Source: Meghimatium bilineatum (lineage: Eukaryota; Mollusca; Gastropoda; Stylommatophora; Philomycidae). Taken from it: DNA of 64,000 bases. This document shows, piece by piece, positions 13,801 through 21,895 of the stretch. The stretch is from contig CM067322.1 of assembly GCA_034231615.1 (NCBI GenBank), positions 51,218,456 to 51,282,455 on the forward strand, written 5' to 3'. Under the pieces are notes generated by a model, which ran no database searches, was not told the origin of the DNA, and worked only from the letters and a program-made list of their open reading frames with translations. Position 1 is the first letter of the stretch. Every line of letters begins with the position of its first letter. The translations under genes were made by a program, and so were the position numbers.

Positions 13801-13862
13801 CCATAGACAGTAAAATAAAAATTAAACGATTAGAAAGTCTTCTACCTCGATAAAGTAGCCAT
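1671..13862 (-). CDS. SNW1: SNW1 (SKIP) gene, exons 1-5, continues past left edge
   Basis: SNW1/SKIP is a nuclear protein of the spliceosome and a transcription co-regulator. Five minus-strand exons splice in phase: 13862-13846, 8399-8330, 2600-2526, 2249-2088 and 1870-1671 (524 nt, about 174 residues). The conceptual protein starts MATLSSILPAP and then contains PPYGHRKGWVPR, DFGDGGAYPE, GKIKYDAIARQG, TEKTRLALEK and PVRHAEKQAPAQYI, which line up in order with the N-terminal third of animal SNW1. Every junction has GT and AG. No stop or frameshift is seen. The conserved SNW domain proper would be encoded by exons left of position 1. Introns 1 and 2 (5.4 and 5.7 kb) are full of transposon relics, while introns 3 and 4 are short (276 and 217 bp). 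The family call is firm; the exon 1 choice rests on phase, Kozak-free start and peptide fit. Confidence 0.9.
2088..2249 (-). CDS. SNW1: SNW1 exon 4
   Basis: Exactly 54 codons between acceptor GCTGTTGCAG and donor GTTAGT. It contains DFGDGGAYPEVPIAQYPLGM and GKIKYDAIARQGHGKDK, among the most conserved stretches of SNW1 outside the SNW domain. Phase 0 at both ends. Confidence 0.95.
2526..2600 (-). CDS. SNW1: SNW1 exon 3
   Basis: Exactly 25 codons between acceptor TTCTCCACAG and donor GTTTGA. It encodes the hallmark PPYGHRKGWVPRTQE of the SNW1 N-terminal region, in phase 0 at both ends. Confidence 0.92.
2741..3260. repeat. Intron 2 sequence with a dispersed repeat also at 57.96-58.2 kb
   Basis: The part around 3050-3160 (gccaggattctttttggaaa, then a run resembling 'attttagcacatgtaaataaa') is clearly related to 58010-58135 (gccacggattcttttttgaa, 'atttgtgcacatataaataaa'). 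Its class is unknown. The rest of 2741-3940 is AT-rich intron without other recognisable content. Confidence 0.5.
3940..5360 (+). pseudogene. Degenerate LINE reverse transcriptase (same family as 36.86-40.8 kb)
   Basis: Fragments in shifting frames spell a reverse transcriptase: GITNEMIRNLGSISRNKLLT (compare GVSNEMIRNLGIAARAKLLQ in the 39-kb copy), FIDLNKDFYKVRKDNLFKLL, and VTVQQGVPQGGVISPAFF, which is RT motif B. Later pieces, KYAGASWEQIKAFSKKS and VVEYGTTAWASATEK, match the region after the YADD palm. Many stops and shifts are present. It lies in SNW1 intron 2, antisense to the gene. Confidence 0.78.
5385..5690 (+). pseudogene. LINE RNase H fragment
   Basis: The frame reads EKSFAYFTITSCMILSDPQR, HMLRKDWAMLLNNFVVQGIT and YCPGNAGVRGNERTDSLA, an RNase H core related to the 768-1339 copy but from a different insertion. 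Part of the N-terminal RNase H segment is missing. Confidence 0.7.
5800..6905 (-). mobile_element. Mariner element, internally deleted, with flanking TA
   Basis: Ends are inverted repeats starting cgagggggagtcaataagta. The first 30 bases are identical at both ends, with a TA dinucleotide at 5798-5799 and 6906-6907, as expected for Tc1/mariner target duplication. At 1106 bp it is shorter than a typical mariner of about 1.3 kb. Near-perfect ends suggest a fairly young insertion in SNW1 intron 2. Confidence 0.93.
5900..6768 (-). pseudogene. Mariner transposase, missing first catalytic Asp
   Basis: Three frames give most of a mariner transposase. The N-terminal helix-turn-helix reads INEQRAVVRFLWAKGLPAKD and LSRKAVHSWVKK (6768-6559). 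The second helix-turn-helix has RVEEMIRGDRRVTIDAVAAA (about 6500-6420). The catalytic core has KFKVTPSAGKVMLTVFWD, LLLHDNARPHTARLT and YSPDLAPSDFHLF, ending YVEK (to 5900). The second and third catalytic Asp are present (HDN and the APSD region). The segment that should hold the first one (family motif TGDETW) is gone: the text jumps from GCSHGSAYSIM to KFKVTPSAGK near 6400. It cannot make a working enzyme. Confidence 0.9.
7487..7775 (-). repeat. SINE-like repeat, family 2, fullest copy
   Basis: Read on the minus strand it runs from 'gggcccgaaaggggagcaaa' through 'cttccatgcatgtcgtaaga', 'ctgtcccatcccatataggg', 'ggccgaaaggcgcagatatc', 'cggactacatcctgctaatc' to 'gagtttgagaacgaatgcag' and AAGAAGAAGAA. 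It is about 285 bp and serves here as the reference for family 2. Confidence 0.8.
7900..8172 (+). pseudogene. LINE C-terminal fragment
   Basis: An open 90-codon frame that ends LGWLLEKRAEYLWECPVC-HDTSF-stop, a close relative of the end of the 768-1339 copy (LGWLLEQRAEHLWECLAC). The CxxC pair may be half of a zinc finger. It sits just beside SNW1 exon 2, on the opposite strand. Confidence 0.72.
8330..8399 (-). CDS. SNW1: SNW1 exon 2
   Basis: This 70-nt exon has acceptor TTTATTGCAG and donor GTAGAC. After one split base it encodes ILPAPIQRFDREDEERNIRF and three more residues. The LPAP-Q start is the conserved N-terminus of SNW1, and the charged stretch after it matches the variable segment before the PPYG-RKGW block. 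Confidence 0.82.
9180..9580 (-). pseudogene. LINE RNase H fragment, degraded
   Basis: Plus-strand blocks such as 'ctgttgtgtcctgttctagt' and 'ggtgagataatatccactgc' line up with 37125-37360 of the large minus-strand LINE ('cggttgtgtcctgttctgag', 'agtgagagggtatccactgc'). This is therefore a decayed copy of its RNase H end. Confidence 0.6.
9600..11030. other. SNW1 intron 1, mostly unrecognised
   Basis: AT-rich sequence with no exon. The one structured item is a hairpin: arms at 10273-10288 and 10295-10310 (aacgttaatgaaagat / atctttcattaatgtt) pair at 15 of 16 positions with a 6-base loop. Confidence 0.5.
11041..11207 (+). repeat. 167-bp direct duplication, copy 1
   Basis: About three differences from 13444-13610, at a constant offset of 2403 bases. 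It covers the start of the LINE RNase H tail. Confidence 0.9.
11041..11515 (+). pseudogene. LINE RNase H tail fragment
   Basis: Encodes FIPGHAGFQDNEKVDCLAC, then broken sequence, then HLWMCPECNDDDPKTN-stop at the end. The last part matches the C-terminal zinc-finger-like end HLWTCPKCSDDDPM encoded on the minus strand near 42.6 kb. The first 167 bp recur at 13444-13610. Confidence 0.7.
11520..12240. other. Intron 1 stretch rich in TAGGCCTAG-type words
   Basis: Between 11530 and 11920 short words built on aggcctag/taggcc recur in both orientations. I see no coding potential. Confidence 0.4.
12245..12420 (+). repeat. Two tandem copies of a roughly 75-90 bp unit
   Basis: 'gcgtagtagtggaaataaat' and 'atctatgttaatatatgt' in the first copy match 'gcgtagtagtagaaataagt' and 'atctatgtgaatatatgt' in the second, separated by a run of A. 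Confidence 0.65.
12836..13110. mobile_element. Foldback MITE with inverted repeats over 50 bp long
   Basis: Left arm about 12850-12905 and right arm about 13025-13090 are inverted copies (tttaactagctgacctcaca against tttaactagctgaagtcacg on the other strand), with about 47 of 54 positions matching. The outer word agcacactg also appears inverted at the other side. No coding capacity. I could not find a clear target-site duplication, so the superfamily is unknown. Confidence 0.8.
13444..13610 (+). repeat. 167-bp direct duplication, copy 2
   Basis: Second copy of 11041-11207, ending inside the RNase H coding remnant just after the AGATTGTCT block. It lies 240 bp from SNW1 exon 1, in intron 1. 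Confidence 0.9.
13846..13862 (-). CDS. SNW1: SNW1 exon 1, 17 coding nt with start codon
   Basis: Reads ATG GCT ACT TTA TCG AG followed by the donor GTAGAA. The AG left over combines with the first C of the next exon to make Ser, giving MATLSS-ILPAP, which closely resembles the start of animal SNW1. It was found by searching for a phase-2 ATG exon upstream of the ILPAP exon. A cDNA would confirm it. Confidence 0.72.
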
Positions 13863-14236
13863 TTTGAAAAACTTTTCACGTTATTTTGTCTAGTCTTGAC
13901 CACTAGGTGTCGCTGTGGCGTGCTTTGGCCAAATCAAGACCATCTGCATAAAAAAGACCATAATCATAGAATTTTAGGACATCATTCAAAACATTTGTAA
14001 TTATTATCGTGTTTTCGTTGCTCACTATTTATATACTTGGAATCTCCTTGGTTATTTTTGGCCTGCGACTCCAAGTATATAAATAGTGATAAACAGAAAA
14101 TAATAACAAAAATAACCAATAAAAGCCGAATTTGTAGAGGTCTAAATTGGATGGTCATGGGCCGAATGCAGCTAGTTGCAGACCCCCCCCCCCCCCCCAG
14201 TGGCGTAGCGTGGGTCAATAGCGCCCGGGGCGGAAT

Positions 14237-14330
14237 CAATGCCGTCTTAACCCATAGGCCCATTGGGCATTTGCCCGGGGGCCCACGAGCATAGGGGCCC
14301 CATGCGAATATTTTGTAGGGTTATGGAAAT
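14237..14330 (+). repeat. Terminal sequence of a second hAT type inside element A
   Basis: Immediately inside the element A end, the text 'caatgccgtcttaacccata' and 'gcatttgcccgggggccc' resembles the inverted right end at 20985-21070 (minus strand: 'cagagccgtctttacaccat', 'ggcccctgggcaaag'). It looks like an end of a B-type element, which makes the A and B ends interleave. Confidence 0.5.
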
Positions 14331-15002
14331 CCTGTATAAAATTTAGTATTATTTTATAAAATTCTCATAATTTTGTGTTTATATGCGAACGGGCCCTTTA
14401 AGTTTATCAATCACTTCCAACCTTGAACCTGAACCAATGTTCAGGAATGTCATTTACCACATTCTGTAGATTGAGGTTCAATCCCTATATTTATTTTCCC
14501 TTCAAAGAAAAGCTTTATCGCAAGTTAAGGAAATTTTGGGCCCGGAATAGCAATGCCTGTGGCTGATGGGTAAATAAAACTTGTTTTTCCTGTAAAGATA
14601 CCATCTGCACAGCATTTATACTTCTGGAATCTCATTTGGGTGTTTTCATTGTGAGTTGCTGATCCTAATTCCCAAAGTCTGGACATTGGTAATTTAAACC
14701 AGCCACTGAGTAATAAATAGGCCTATGTCCGGTCTGAAACGCCTCCTATAGAGAACTGTGAGAACAAGAAAATAATTGTCCTCATTCCAAAAATAATTAT
14801 TTTCTCCCAACTGAAGAGTTATTTTTATGGAAGTTTCAGGTGGGAAAAACTCATTTATTTTTCACTGATCCACCTAGAAAGACGTCTCATTCAAACAACA
14901 CTTGCGTCCACGTACGTCGACTATGTGAGTAAATGCGATTTTCTATATTATATATGTGTGTCTACTAAAAAATGTGACCCAGTACTCTTTTATTTATCAT
15001 CA

Positions 15003-16440
15003 TCAAATGCCGTCTCCGCAACGTAGGTTGGCTGCAACAGATCTCCAACATCCCCTGTCACTTGTTTCGGTGGTACACTCTGCTAGACTGTAACCTGTCC
15101 TTCTTTCGATGTTACTCTCCCACTTGTATCTCTGTCTACCTCTTGCTCGCTTCCCTTTGACTTTACCCTCAAGTAAGATCTTCAATAAAGTGTCATGTCT
15201 TTTAATGTATCCAAAATATTGTATTTGTCTGATCTTTATTTCTCTTAGTAATCCTTTCTTCATATTAAGTGTTTTTAACACCTCTTTATTTGTTTTCTTC
15301 TCTTTCCATGATGTTCTCCTTATTCTCCTATATACTCACATCTCAATTCTGCCTTATAATTGTTTATTTACTGTCCATGTTTCTGATCTATACATTAATA
15401 TAGAATAGATGTAGCATTTTATAATTCCCATTTTTAACTTGTTTGTAATTTGTTTAGATGTTACTTTTTTCCTCATGTCATTGAAGGTCCTTTTGACCAT
15501 TCCTATTCTCCTTTTAACTTCTGTTTCACATCTGCCATCATTTGTGACTATGTGTCCAAGATATTGATAATGTTTCACGTGTTGTAGTTTCTCTCCCTGT
15601 ATGTTTATGTTTAGCTCTTGTTCTTTTGTGTCCTTGCTGATTATCATGGTTTTTGTTTTTTGGATATTTATATCAAGTTCATATTGATTACTTGATTTAT
15701 TGACTTGATTTATTATTCTTTGTAGTTCATGTTCACTTTCTGCTAAAAGAACAGTGCCATCTGCATATCTAAGGTTGTTTATTATTTTCCCATTGATCTT
15801 GAGTCCTGGTATTTCTTCTATATTTTAAATGTATTCTCTGTGTAGATATTAAATATGCTTGGTGATAAAATGCATCATTGTCATACCCCTCTTCTTATTT
15901 CTATGTATGGTGAGTAGCTGTTTTCACACCTTATTGATGCAGTCTGTTCCCAGTATATATTTCTAATTAGTCTGATGTCTTTTCCATCTATGCTTATTTC
16001 TTGAAGACATTTTAATATTTTTTCATGGACTCTGTCAAAGGTCTGGTTGTAGTCTATGAAGCAAATGTAGACTGTAGATGCTTTTTTTGGAATTCTATAT
16101 ATTTATCTATCGCTAGTCGGATACTAAGTATAGCTTCTCTGATTCCTTTGTTTTTCCTAAAACTGAATTGTTCTTCACCGACCTCAATGTCTGTCTTGTT
16201 TTTAATCATTTCATGTATTATCTTGAGCAGTATTTTAGTTAAATGATACATTGGACGTATTGTTCTATATTCAGTACAGTTGACAGCTTTAGGCTTCTTA
16301 GGTAAAGGTATGAATATTGATGATGCTAGGTCTTTAGGTATATGGCCTGTTTCATATATGTCATTGCAAAGTCTGATAATATCCACACCAAATTCATTTA
16401 GATTTTTTAATTATGTCTGCTGTTACGTTGTTGGAACCTG
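15003..16440 (-). pseudogene. RTE-like LINE reverse transcriptase and C-terminus, degraded
   Basis: Minus-strand pieces in order: ICLCNDIYETGHIPKDL-like text (16386-16340), FIPLPKKPKAVNCTEYRTIR and GEEQFSFRKNKGIREAIL of the RT fingers and palm, NIQGEKLQHVKHYQYLGHIV and YSILMYRSETWTVNK after the palm, and the C-terminal ILLEGKVKGKRARGRQRYKW and WRSVAANLRCGDGI. The order matches RTE-type endonuclease-reverse transcriptases. Many stops are present. It is inserted within hAT element A. Confidence 0.78.
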
Positions 16441-16477
16441 CAGCCTTTCCGCATTTTAATGATTTTATTGTATTTTC

Positions 16478-17705
16478 ATGGACACTAACAAATTAAAAGA
16501 GAGAAAGCTTGCTACTTATAGATTGAGATGTACAAGAAAAGCTGGAAACCGAACAAGAAGAGATCATGCAAGGAAAGAAATTAAAAATACTGTTACCCAA
16601 GACTTAGCCAAAATGCAGAATAGTGGCAGCTGGAGGACCTTTTTAAAAAATGCTCCTCCTTGTTGGTCATGACCCTCGATATTCTTTATGGTTTTTATTG
16701 TCAAACGCCTTATTGAAACATGCTGGAGTGCAAGGTACGAAGCCATAGCGATCATGAAAATCCATTATAATGAGATTATTGAAGTCCTGGAATCACTTTC
16801 CCAGAATATAAAAGAAAATGCAGTGACTAGATCAGACGCTGGGCTCCTACTTTCTGCTCTCCAGTCGTTGTCATTTTTGGTCTTCGTTGGACTATGGAAT
16901 CGAGTTCTTTGTGAAATAAATGATACCCAATTGTAAATGATACACAATTGTATCTCCAGACGAATGGTCTAAATGTGCATCAATGTGCTATGCAAATTCA
17001 GGGATTACAATTGTTCCTAGTCGACAACAGTGATGTTATGGTCAACGACACATTGGATTATGCTAAACATGTTTGTGAAGATCTAGGCATCGATATAGCT
17101 CCTCGTCGAATAAGAAAAACAAAAAGGACGGCCAGGGAGAAAGCTGCAGATGCTGGTTTATATTATGATATTAAATTAAGACAAGAAATGTTCGAATCAG
17201 TGGTCAGAATAATACAAGAAATCAAAACCAGGTTTCAGCAACTGCATGAGCTGGATGTTAAATACTCTTTCCTCACACCAAGCAACTTGTTAAACCCAGA
17301 ATACAAGTGTGAATTCGAAGAGCCTAGTGACATCGATATGAAAGTTTGTAATCGAAAGAGAGATTACGCAATTTTGTCGCTGTAGCTGATGGAAAAGACC
17401 AAGATAGAGTTATGAAGGGATCCTTCGAGCTTCTGGAGTTTATTCAACAATGCAACTATAGTATTAGCGTGCCGAATACTGTGATAATGCTTCGTATATT
17501 TTTAACAATAGCTATTAGCATTGCATCATGTGAACGAAACTTCTCAAAGTTAAAGTTAATAAAAAAAAACTTAAGGTCTACTATGAGCTGCACAAGTTTA
17601 AGTAATTTATCCATTTTGTCAATAGAACACAATATCACTGACGAACTTAATTTTGACGACGTTATAAACAATTTTGTTGCCCTTAAAGCTCAAAAACTTA
17701 AATGA
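16478..17705 (+). pseudogene. hAT transposase remnant of element A
   Basis: Frames broken by stops and shifts encode the C-terminal half of a ZMYM1/hAT-type transposase. RLIETCWSARYEAIAIMKIH holds the conserved Trp of the RWSAR motif. Next come RSDAGLLLSALQSLSFLVFV, then TAREKAADAGLYYDIKL, and the dimerisation motif CERNFSKLKLIKKNLRSTM near the end. The catalytic N-terminal part is missing or unrecognisable; the LINE inserted at 15.0-16.4 kb may have displaced it. Confidence 0.75.
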
Positions 17706-18141
17706 TAATGTATTTTTGTTTTTGTACCTAATGTGTTTTCAAAACAATGTTTTCGCTCAGTCTTTTACAATCACTGACATATTTGTTTTTAATATCACAA
17801 GGGCGGAAAAGTATGATTCCGCTTCGGGCGCCTTTGACCCACACTACGCCACTGATAGCAATAACATTTATTTTGCGTTTGCGCTATCGCGACAGTTTCA
17901 TTAGTGTATTTGTGAGAAAAATAGTTTTGAATGTGAATGTCACGCCTGGCTAACCCCTCCCCTCCCCCCCAGGGGATTCCCCCATATCCTGTGTAATGCC
18001 AGTCATTAATTGGTAAAGAAGATGGAGTGAGGTTCATTGACCTTCATGCTTCATCAGTTGGTTACCCCTATGTAAATCAAAAATAATTTATTTAAACCTA
18101 ATATATAATATATTTCCAGATTAATAATCCTTTCATCCGAA

Positions 18142-18558
18142 ATGAAACACAATGTTTTGAGTGGAGCACAAAAGAGGAGGAAAGCTGCAGAGGAGATGGA
18201 AAAAATAAGGAAACTTCCAAAATTAACATCATGGCTCAACACAGGTGCAACGACAGGTACTCATACCATTCATTCAGAAATAGCTTTCACATCTACATAC
18301 ATTCCTGCTACCAATCAACCAGTTTCATCAGATATACCTCCTATGCCTGTTGCTGCTTCTAGTGACATTTTACAAGAGGAAACACCCAAATATGTATCTG
18401 TAGCAGTAAAGGAGTTTGCAATAAAAGAGACAGATCCGGGGCTATGGAACATTAATGACACTAACACAATAGATTACTGGATTCGTAGTGGGCCCTCATC
18501 ATGTCAGAACCATGATAGTAACTTTTCAAACTCACGCAGATTGTATAAAACAGCTTAG
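18142..18558 (+). CDS. hAT/ZMYM-type transposase, N-terminal part (frameshifted)
   Basis: 139 codons starting MKHNVLSGAQKRRKAAEEME and containing LPKLTSWL, then PGLWNINDTNTIDYWIRSGP and SNFSNSRRLYKTA before a stop. Such a SGAQ-RKK-PKL start followed by a P-W segment is usual for animal TTF-finger/hAT transposases. It shifts to the next frame in the overlap 18549-18556, close to the run AAAA at 18547-18550. One base of indel there would join it to the 688-codon frame. Confidence 0.8.
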   Translation: MKHNVLSGAQKRRKAAEEMEKIRKLPKLTSWLNTGATTGTHTIHSEIAFTSTYIPATNQPVSSDIPPMPVAASSDILQEETPKYVSVAVKEFAIKETDPGLWNINDTNTIDYWIRSGPSSCQNHDSNFSNSRRLYKTA

Positions 18559-18563
18559 AGAAT

Positions 18564-20630
18564 ATGACGGCAAATTATTTAACTGACAATGTGATCAAAC
18601 GTGAACTATGGAATGGAGAGTTTGTAAAACGTGAATGGATACTCTATTCACCATCCCAAGGTCGTTTGTATTGCTTTGCATGTCGCCTGTTGTCCAAGAA
18701 AGAATCTTCTTTTGCTACATCCGGGTTCAATGACTGGAAGCATAGCAATGTTATTTTAGAACATGAAAATGGAGAAGAACATAGAAAGTGCATGACGGAA
18801 TATTTGATAAGGCATAAAGAAACTGGAAGTGTAGATTCTTTATTACTTAAGCAACATCGCTCAGAGCAGGAATATTGGCATAAAGTGTTGACACGTTTGG
18901 TTTCTGTAATTCGTTTTCTTGCTTCCAGAGGTTTGCCATTTCATGGCGAAAATCAGATTATTGGATCAGCAAATAATGGTAACTATTTAGGTATACTAGA
19001 GCTACTGAGTGAATTTGATCCTTTCCTGGAGGAACATCTCAAAATGTATGGAAATCCTGGAAAAGGAAATACGTCATATTTATCTGCCAATATTTGTGAG
19101 GAATTTATTGATTTAATGGGACAACAGGTTCTTGGTACTATTCTTGAAGAAGTAAAAGAGTCAAAGTATTATTCAATGAGTGTAGATTCTACTCCAGACA
19201 TCTTACACATAGATCAACTGACATTTACTGTCCGATACATTAAAGGCTGCGAACCTGTGGAACGTTTCTTGATGTTTATCCCCATCTTTTCTCATGGATC
19301 AAAGGATTTAACAGACACTGTTGTGGATTTTCTTAAAGAGAACAAAATTCCACTATCAAACTGCCATGGCCAATCATACGATAATGCGTCAAATATGTCT
19401 GGACGATACACTGGATTGCAGGCACGTATTCATGAACTGAATGAGTTTGCCATCTATGTCCCCTGTGCAGGACACAGCCTGAATTTGGTGGGAGTAAAAT
19501 CTGCGGAGTGTTGTCTACAGTCTATAAAATTCTTTGACTTTGTTCAGCATCTGTATACATTTTTTGCTGGTTCTACTCATCGCTGGAATGTATTGACATC
19601 ATATTTAGAAAAAGATGTTGTGGTCAAGCGTCTGTCTGACACACGTTGGTCAGCACATTTTGATGCTGTTCATGCTTTGTGTAGGGGTTTCGATAAAATA
19701 AAACATGCACTGGATTCAATATCAGGTGACAATGAACAGCAAGTGACAACAAGGCGTGAGGCAGAAGGTTTGAGCAAAAAAATGGACCACCTTGAAACAA
19801 TATTTCTTACAATTCTTTGGAAGGGCATTCTAGAAAGGATGAATACAACAAGCAAAGTTTTACAATCAAAGGATGTGAACATCTTAGTTGCCACAAATCT
19901 TCTTGTGTCGCTGAAAAGCTATCTTCAGGAAACTAGAGACAAATTCACTGAATATGAATTCAAAGCCAGAAGTATGTGTCCAGATGCCGATTACAGTGAT
20001 GGAAAAAAACGGGAACGAACCCGAAGTGTGCGTATTAGTAGGTATGATAGGCCAGGAGAAGAGTTACTTCTAAATAAGTCCGAAAAGTTCAAGGTAGAAA
20101 CTTTCCTCCCTATTCTGGACACTTTAATCATTGAACTAACAAGACGTGCAGAGGCGTATTCACAAATTGGAAATCTGTTTTCTTTCTTGAGTGAATTAAA
20201 AACCATTACTTCTGATGCACTAAAGAAAAAATGCGAACATCTTGCCAATAGGTACCACAAGGACTTGAGTTATGACGACCTTTTAAATGAATGTGAGCAT
20301 CTCAAGCATTACATGGCTCTTGATGAAAATTGCGAGACTCTACCTGCAATGTGCAGAAAAATCATTTCGGACAATTTAAAATCTGTTTTTCCGAACATTG
20401 AAATTGCACTCAGAGTGTTCATGTGCATGATGGTGAGCAATTGTACAGGAGAACGTTCTTTTTCAAGACTTAAACTTATAAAAAATCAGCTTCGTAGTAC
20501 AATGGGACAGTATCGTTTGAACTGGCTATCACTCATGAGCATAGAAAATGACATCCTGAAGACCATTGACTTCAAGCCGATAATAAAACAATTTTCTGAA
20601 AAGAAATGTCGCAAACGCTTGTTAAAATAA
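18564..20630 (+). CDS. hAT/ZMYM1-like transposase, main frame of 688 codons
   Basis: Domains in order: TTF-type zinc finger (about residues 10-75; YCFACRLLSKK with Cys pair and later WKHSNV and EEHRKC), a DUF4371-like RNase H fold with YYSMSVDSTPD (about 205) and SYDNASNMSG (about 272) carrying the presumed catalytic Asp residues, CAGHSLNLVG (about 305), LSDTRWSAH (about 360), and the hAT dimerisation motif CTGERSFSRLKLIKNQLRS (about 625). It is open across 2 kb. The only visible defect is the frameshift from the N-terminal part. The enzyme would cut and paste the element in the nucleus. ZMYM1-like or '52 kDa repressor'-like host proteins share this architecture, but the termini argue for a transposon. 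Confidence 0.88.
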   Translation: MTANYLTDNVIKRELWNGEFVKREWILYSPSQGRLYCFACRLLSKKESSFATSGFNDWKHSNVILEHENGEEHRKCMTEYLIRHKETGSVDSLLLKQHRSEQEYWHKVLTRLVSVIRFLASRGLPFHGENQIIGSANNGNYLGILELLSEFDPFLEEHLKMYGNPGKGNTSYLSANICEEFIDLMGQQVLGTILEEVKESKYYSMSVDSTPDILHIDQLTFTVRYIKGCEPVERFLMFIPIFSHGSKDLTDTVVDFLKENKIPLSNCHGQSYDNASNMSGRYTGLQARIHELNEFAIYVPCAGHSLNLVGVKSAECCLQSIKFFDFVQHLYTFFAGSTHRWNVLTSYLEKDVVVKRLSDTRWSAHFDAVHALCRGFDKIKHALDSISGDNEQQVTTRREAEGLSKKMDHLETIFLTILWKGILERMNTTSKVLQSKDVNILVATNLLVSLKSYLQETRDKFTEYEFKARSMCPDADYSDGKKRERTRSVRISRYDRPGEELLLNKSEKFKVETFLPILDTLIIELTRRAEAYSQIGNLFSFLSELKTITSDALKKKCEHLANRYHKDLSYDDLLNECEHLKHYMALDENCETLPAMCRKIISDNLKSVFPNIEIALRVFMCMMVSNCTGERSFSRLKLIKNQLRSTMGQYRLNWLSLMSIENDILKTIDFKPIIKQFSEKKCRKRLLK

Positions 20631-20639
20631 AGTACCGTA

Positions 20640-21230
20640 CTAAAATTTGTCTAATTTAAGAATTTTTTTTTTTATTACAAATTTTAATACCTTTGTTTGA
20701 CCTTGTGTAATAGATGTAATATGTTATGGTGCTTATTATTTAAAAAACATATGTAAATATCTGTTTTTGTGTGTAAATTTTTTTGTTTTTGCAAATATCA
20801 TATGTAATACTATAAAACATGTAAATAAAATCTCTTTTCTCTGTTTTTCATGTTTAATGTTGATTATAGTTGCAGCTGTACAGCATGTTTTAACAACAAT
20901 TTGGTTGAAATGAGTATAGTGACAATAAAATAAATAATACATTATTTTTAATATTATCAACCATTTATTTTTTTATTCCTGCGGGAGGGGGGGGGGGCAC
21001 TCTTTCTTTGCCCAGCGGCCCAACACTATTTCTTTGCCCAGGGGCCCTAAATGGTGTAAAGACGGCTCTGAAATATCCCCAAGACAAAATACAAAGGTAA
21101 TATATAAAATATTTCATACAAACTGTAATAAACACTAATGAACAATATAGCTAGTAAATAATTATAATAAAATCTTCAAATGATATGAATTGTCTCATAA
21201 ATGATAGACATTAAATTAAGTTCTACACAA
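20640..21230. other. Element B 3' flank and AT-rich spacer
   Basis: Up to 21070 this is hAT B non-coding 3' sequence. After that come about 160 bp of AT-rich DNA with nothing recognised. Confidence 0.45.
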
Positions 21231-21290
21231 CATTAATGTTCAAAACACGTGCTGTTTTTCAAGAAGTTGATAGTCTCTTCTGGATCTTAC

Positions 21291-21455
21291 CTGTTCAACC
21301 ATTGTTTTAATAGCATCATTGACATGTTGGTAAACTTTTCGTTTCTTTGTTGTTGGTTGACCAGTGGCAATCTGACTTCTCAAAAGTGCAGATGTATGTT
21401 GTTGTTGCTGTAACTTCCGGGCAAGTCGTGCTGCTGTTTTAAATGCATTGTGCAT
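21291..21455 (-). CDS. Possible exon of an unrecognised gene
   Basis: A minus-strand frame starts MHNAFKTAARLARKLQQQQH and runs through TKKRKVYQHVNDAIKTMVEQ to a strong donor, CAG|GTAAGATCC at 21291/21290. The peptide is basic, Gln-rich and probably helical or coiled coil. An in-frame ATG at 21455 could be the start; no convincing acceptor lies upstream. I do not recognise the family. It is not part of SNW1, whose start is 7.6 kb further left. It could be a chance frame, although the donor and the codon pattern favour a real exon. Confidence 0.4.
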
Positions 21456-21895
21456 TATGATTACTTGTTATAAATAATAATGATTATGTCATGTGTATTG
21501 TTATTTGTATGATTTTAGCTTGTTTTGTGTGTATTATTTCATGTGAGCTTCAGATAATGAAAGTGTGTTAATCGTCGTGTAGTAAAACTTCATCACATGT
21601 TTTGTAAGTACTATTTTCATACAGTTTTACTACAGTATTACCTTTTATTGATTGTCAAGATTTTCTAGTATAACTGGAATAGTTTTAAACAACAAACAAC
21701 TTCTAGATCAACCCAGCCTAAGGAAATTGGTACCAGATTTTCGGGGAAAGAAACGCCAAGCATGATTCTGACCACATCCTTATGTACACAATTTACGGGC
21801 AAAAATGTGGGCACAACGTAAAATTCCCTAAAATGCCTCAGTGATATGGAATGTTACCTTTGAAAAAATGTTTATGTAATCTTGTCTTTCACCAG

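Larger units (their letters stand above)
14198..17854 (+). mobile_element. hAT element A, broken, with 41-bp terminal inverted repeats
   Basis: The left end (14198-14238) starts cagtggcgtagcgtgggtca. The right end (17814-17854) is its inverted copy starting cagtggcgtagtgtgggtca, with about 37 of 41 positions matching. CAGTGGCG ends are typical of hAT elements. Inside are a decayed hAT transposase C-terminus and an inserted minus-strand LINE. The 8 flanking bases differ (cccccccc against atagcaat), so no target duplication survives or the two ends come from different copies. Confidence 0.75.
18142..21070 (+). mobile_element. hAT element B (ZMYM-type), nearly intact coding region
   Basis: Holds a long transposase and ends at 21070 with 'gtaaagacggctctg', whose inverted form cagagccgtctttac is a plausible hAT terminus. 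The left terminus is uncertain: the best match is at 14237, on the far side of element A. GGGCCC-rich subterminal sequence and a G run (about 20987-20997) precede the right end. Confidence 0.7.

Noticed and set aside
13982-14294. Frames of 85-93 codons on both strands
   Set aside because: They span the C run and the hAT terminal repeats and show no family similarity.
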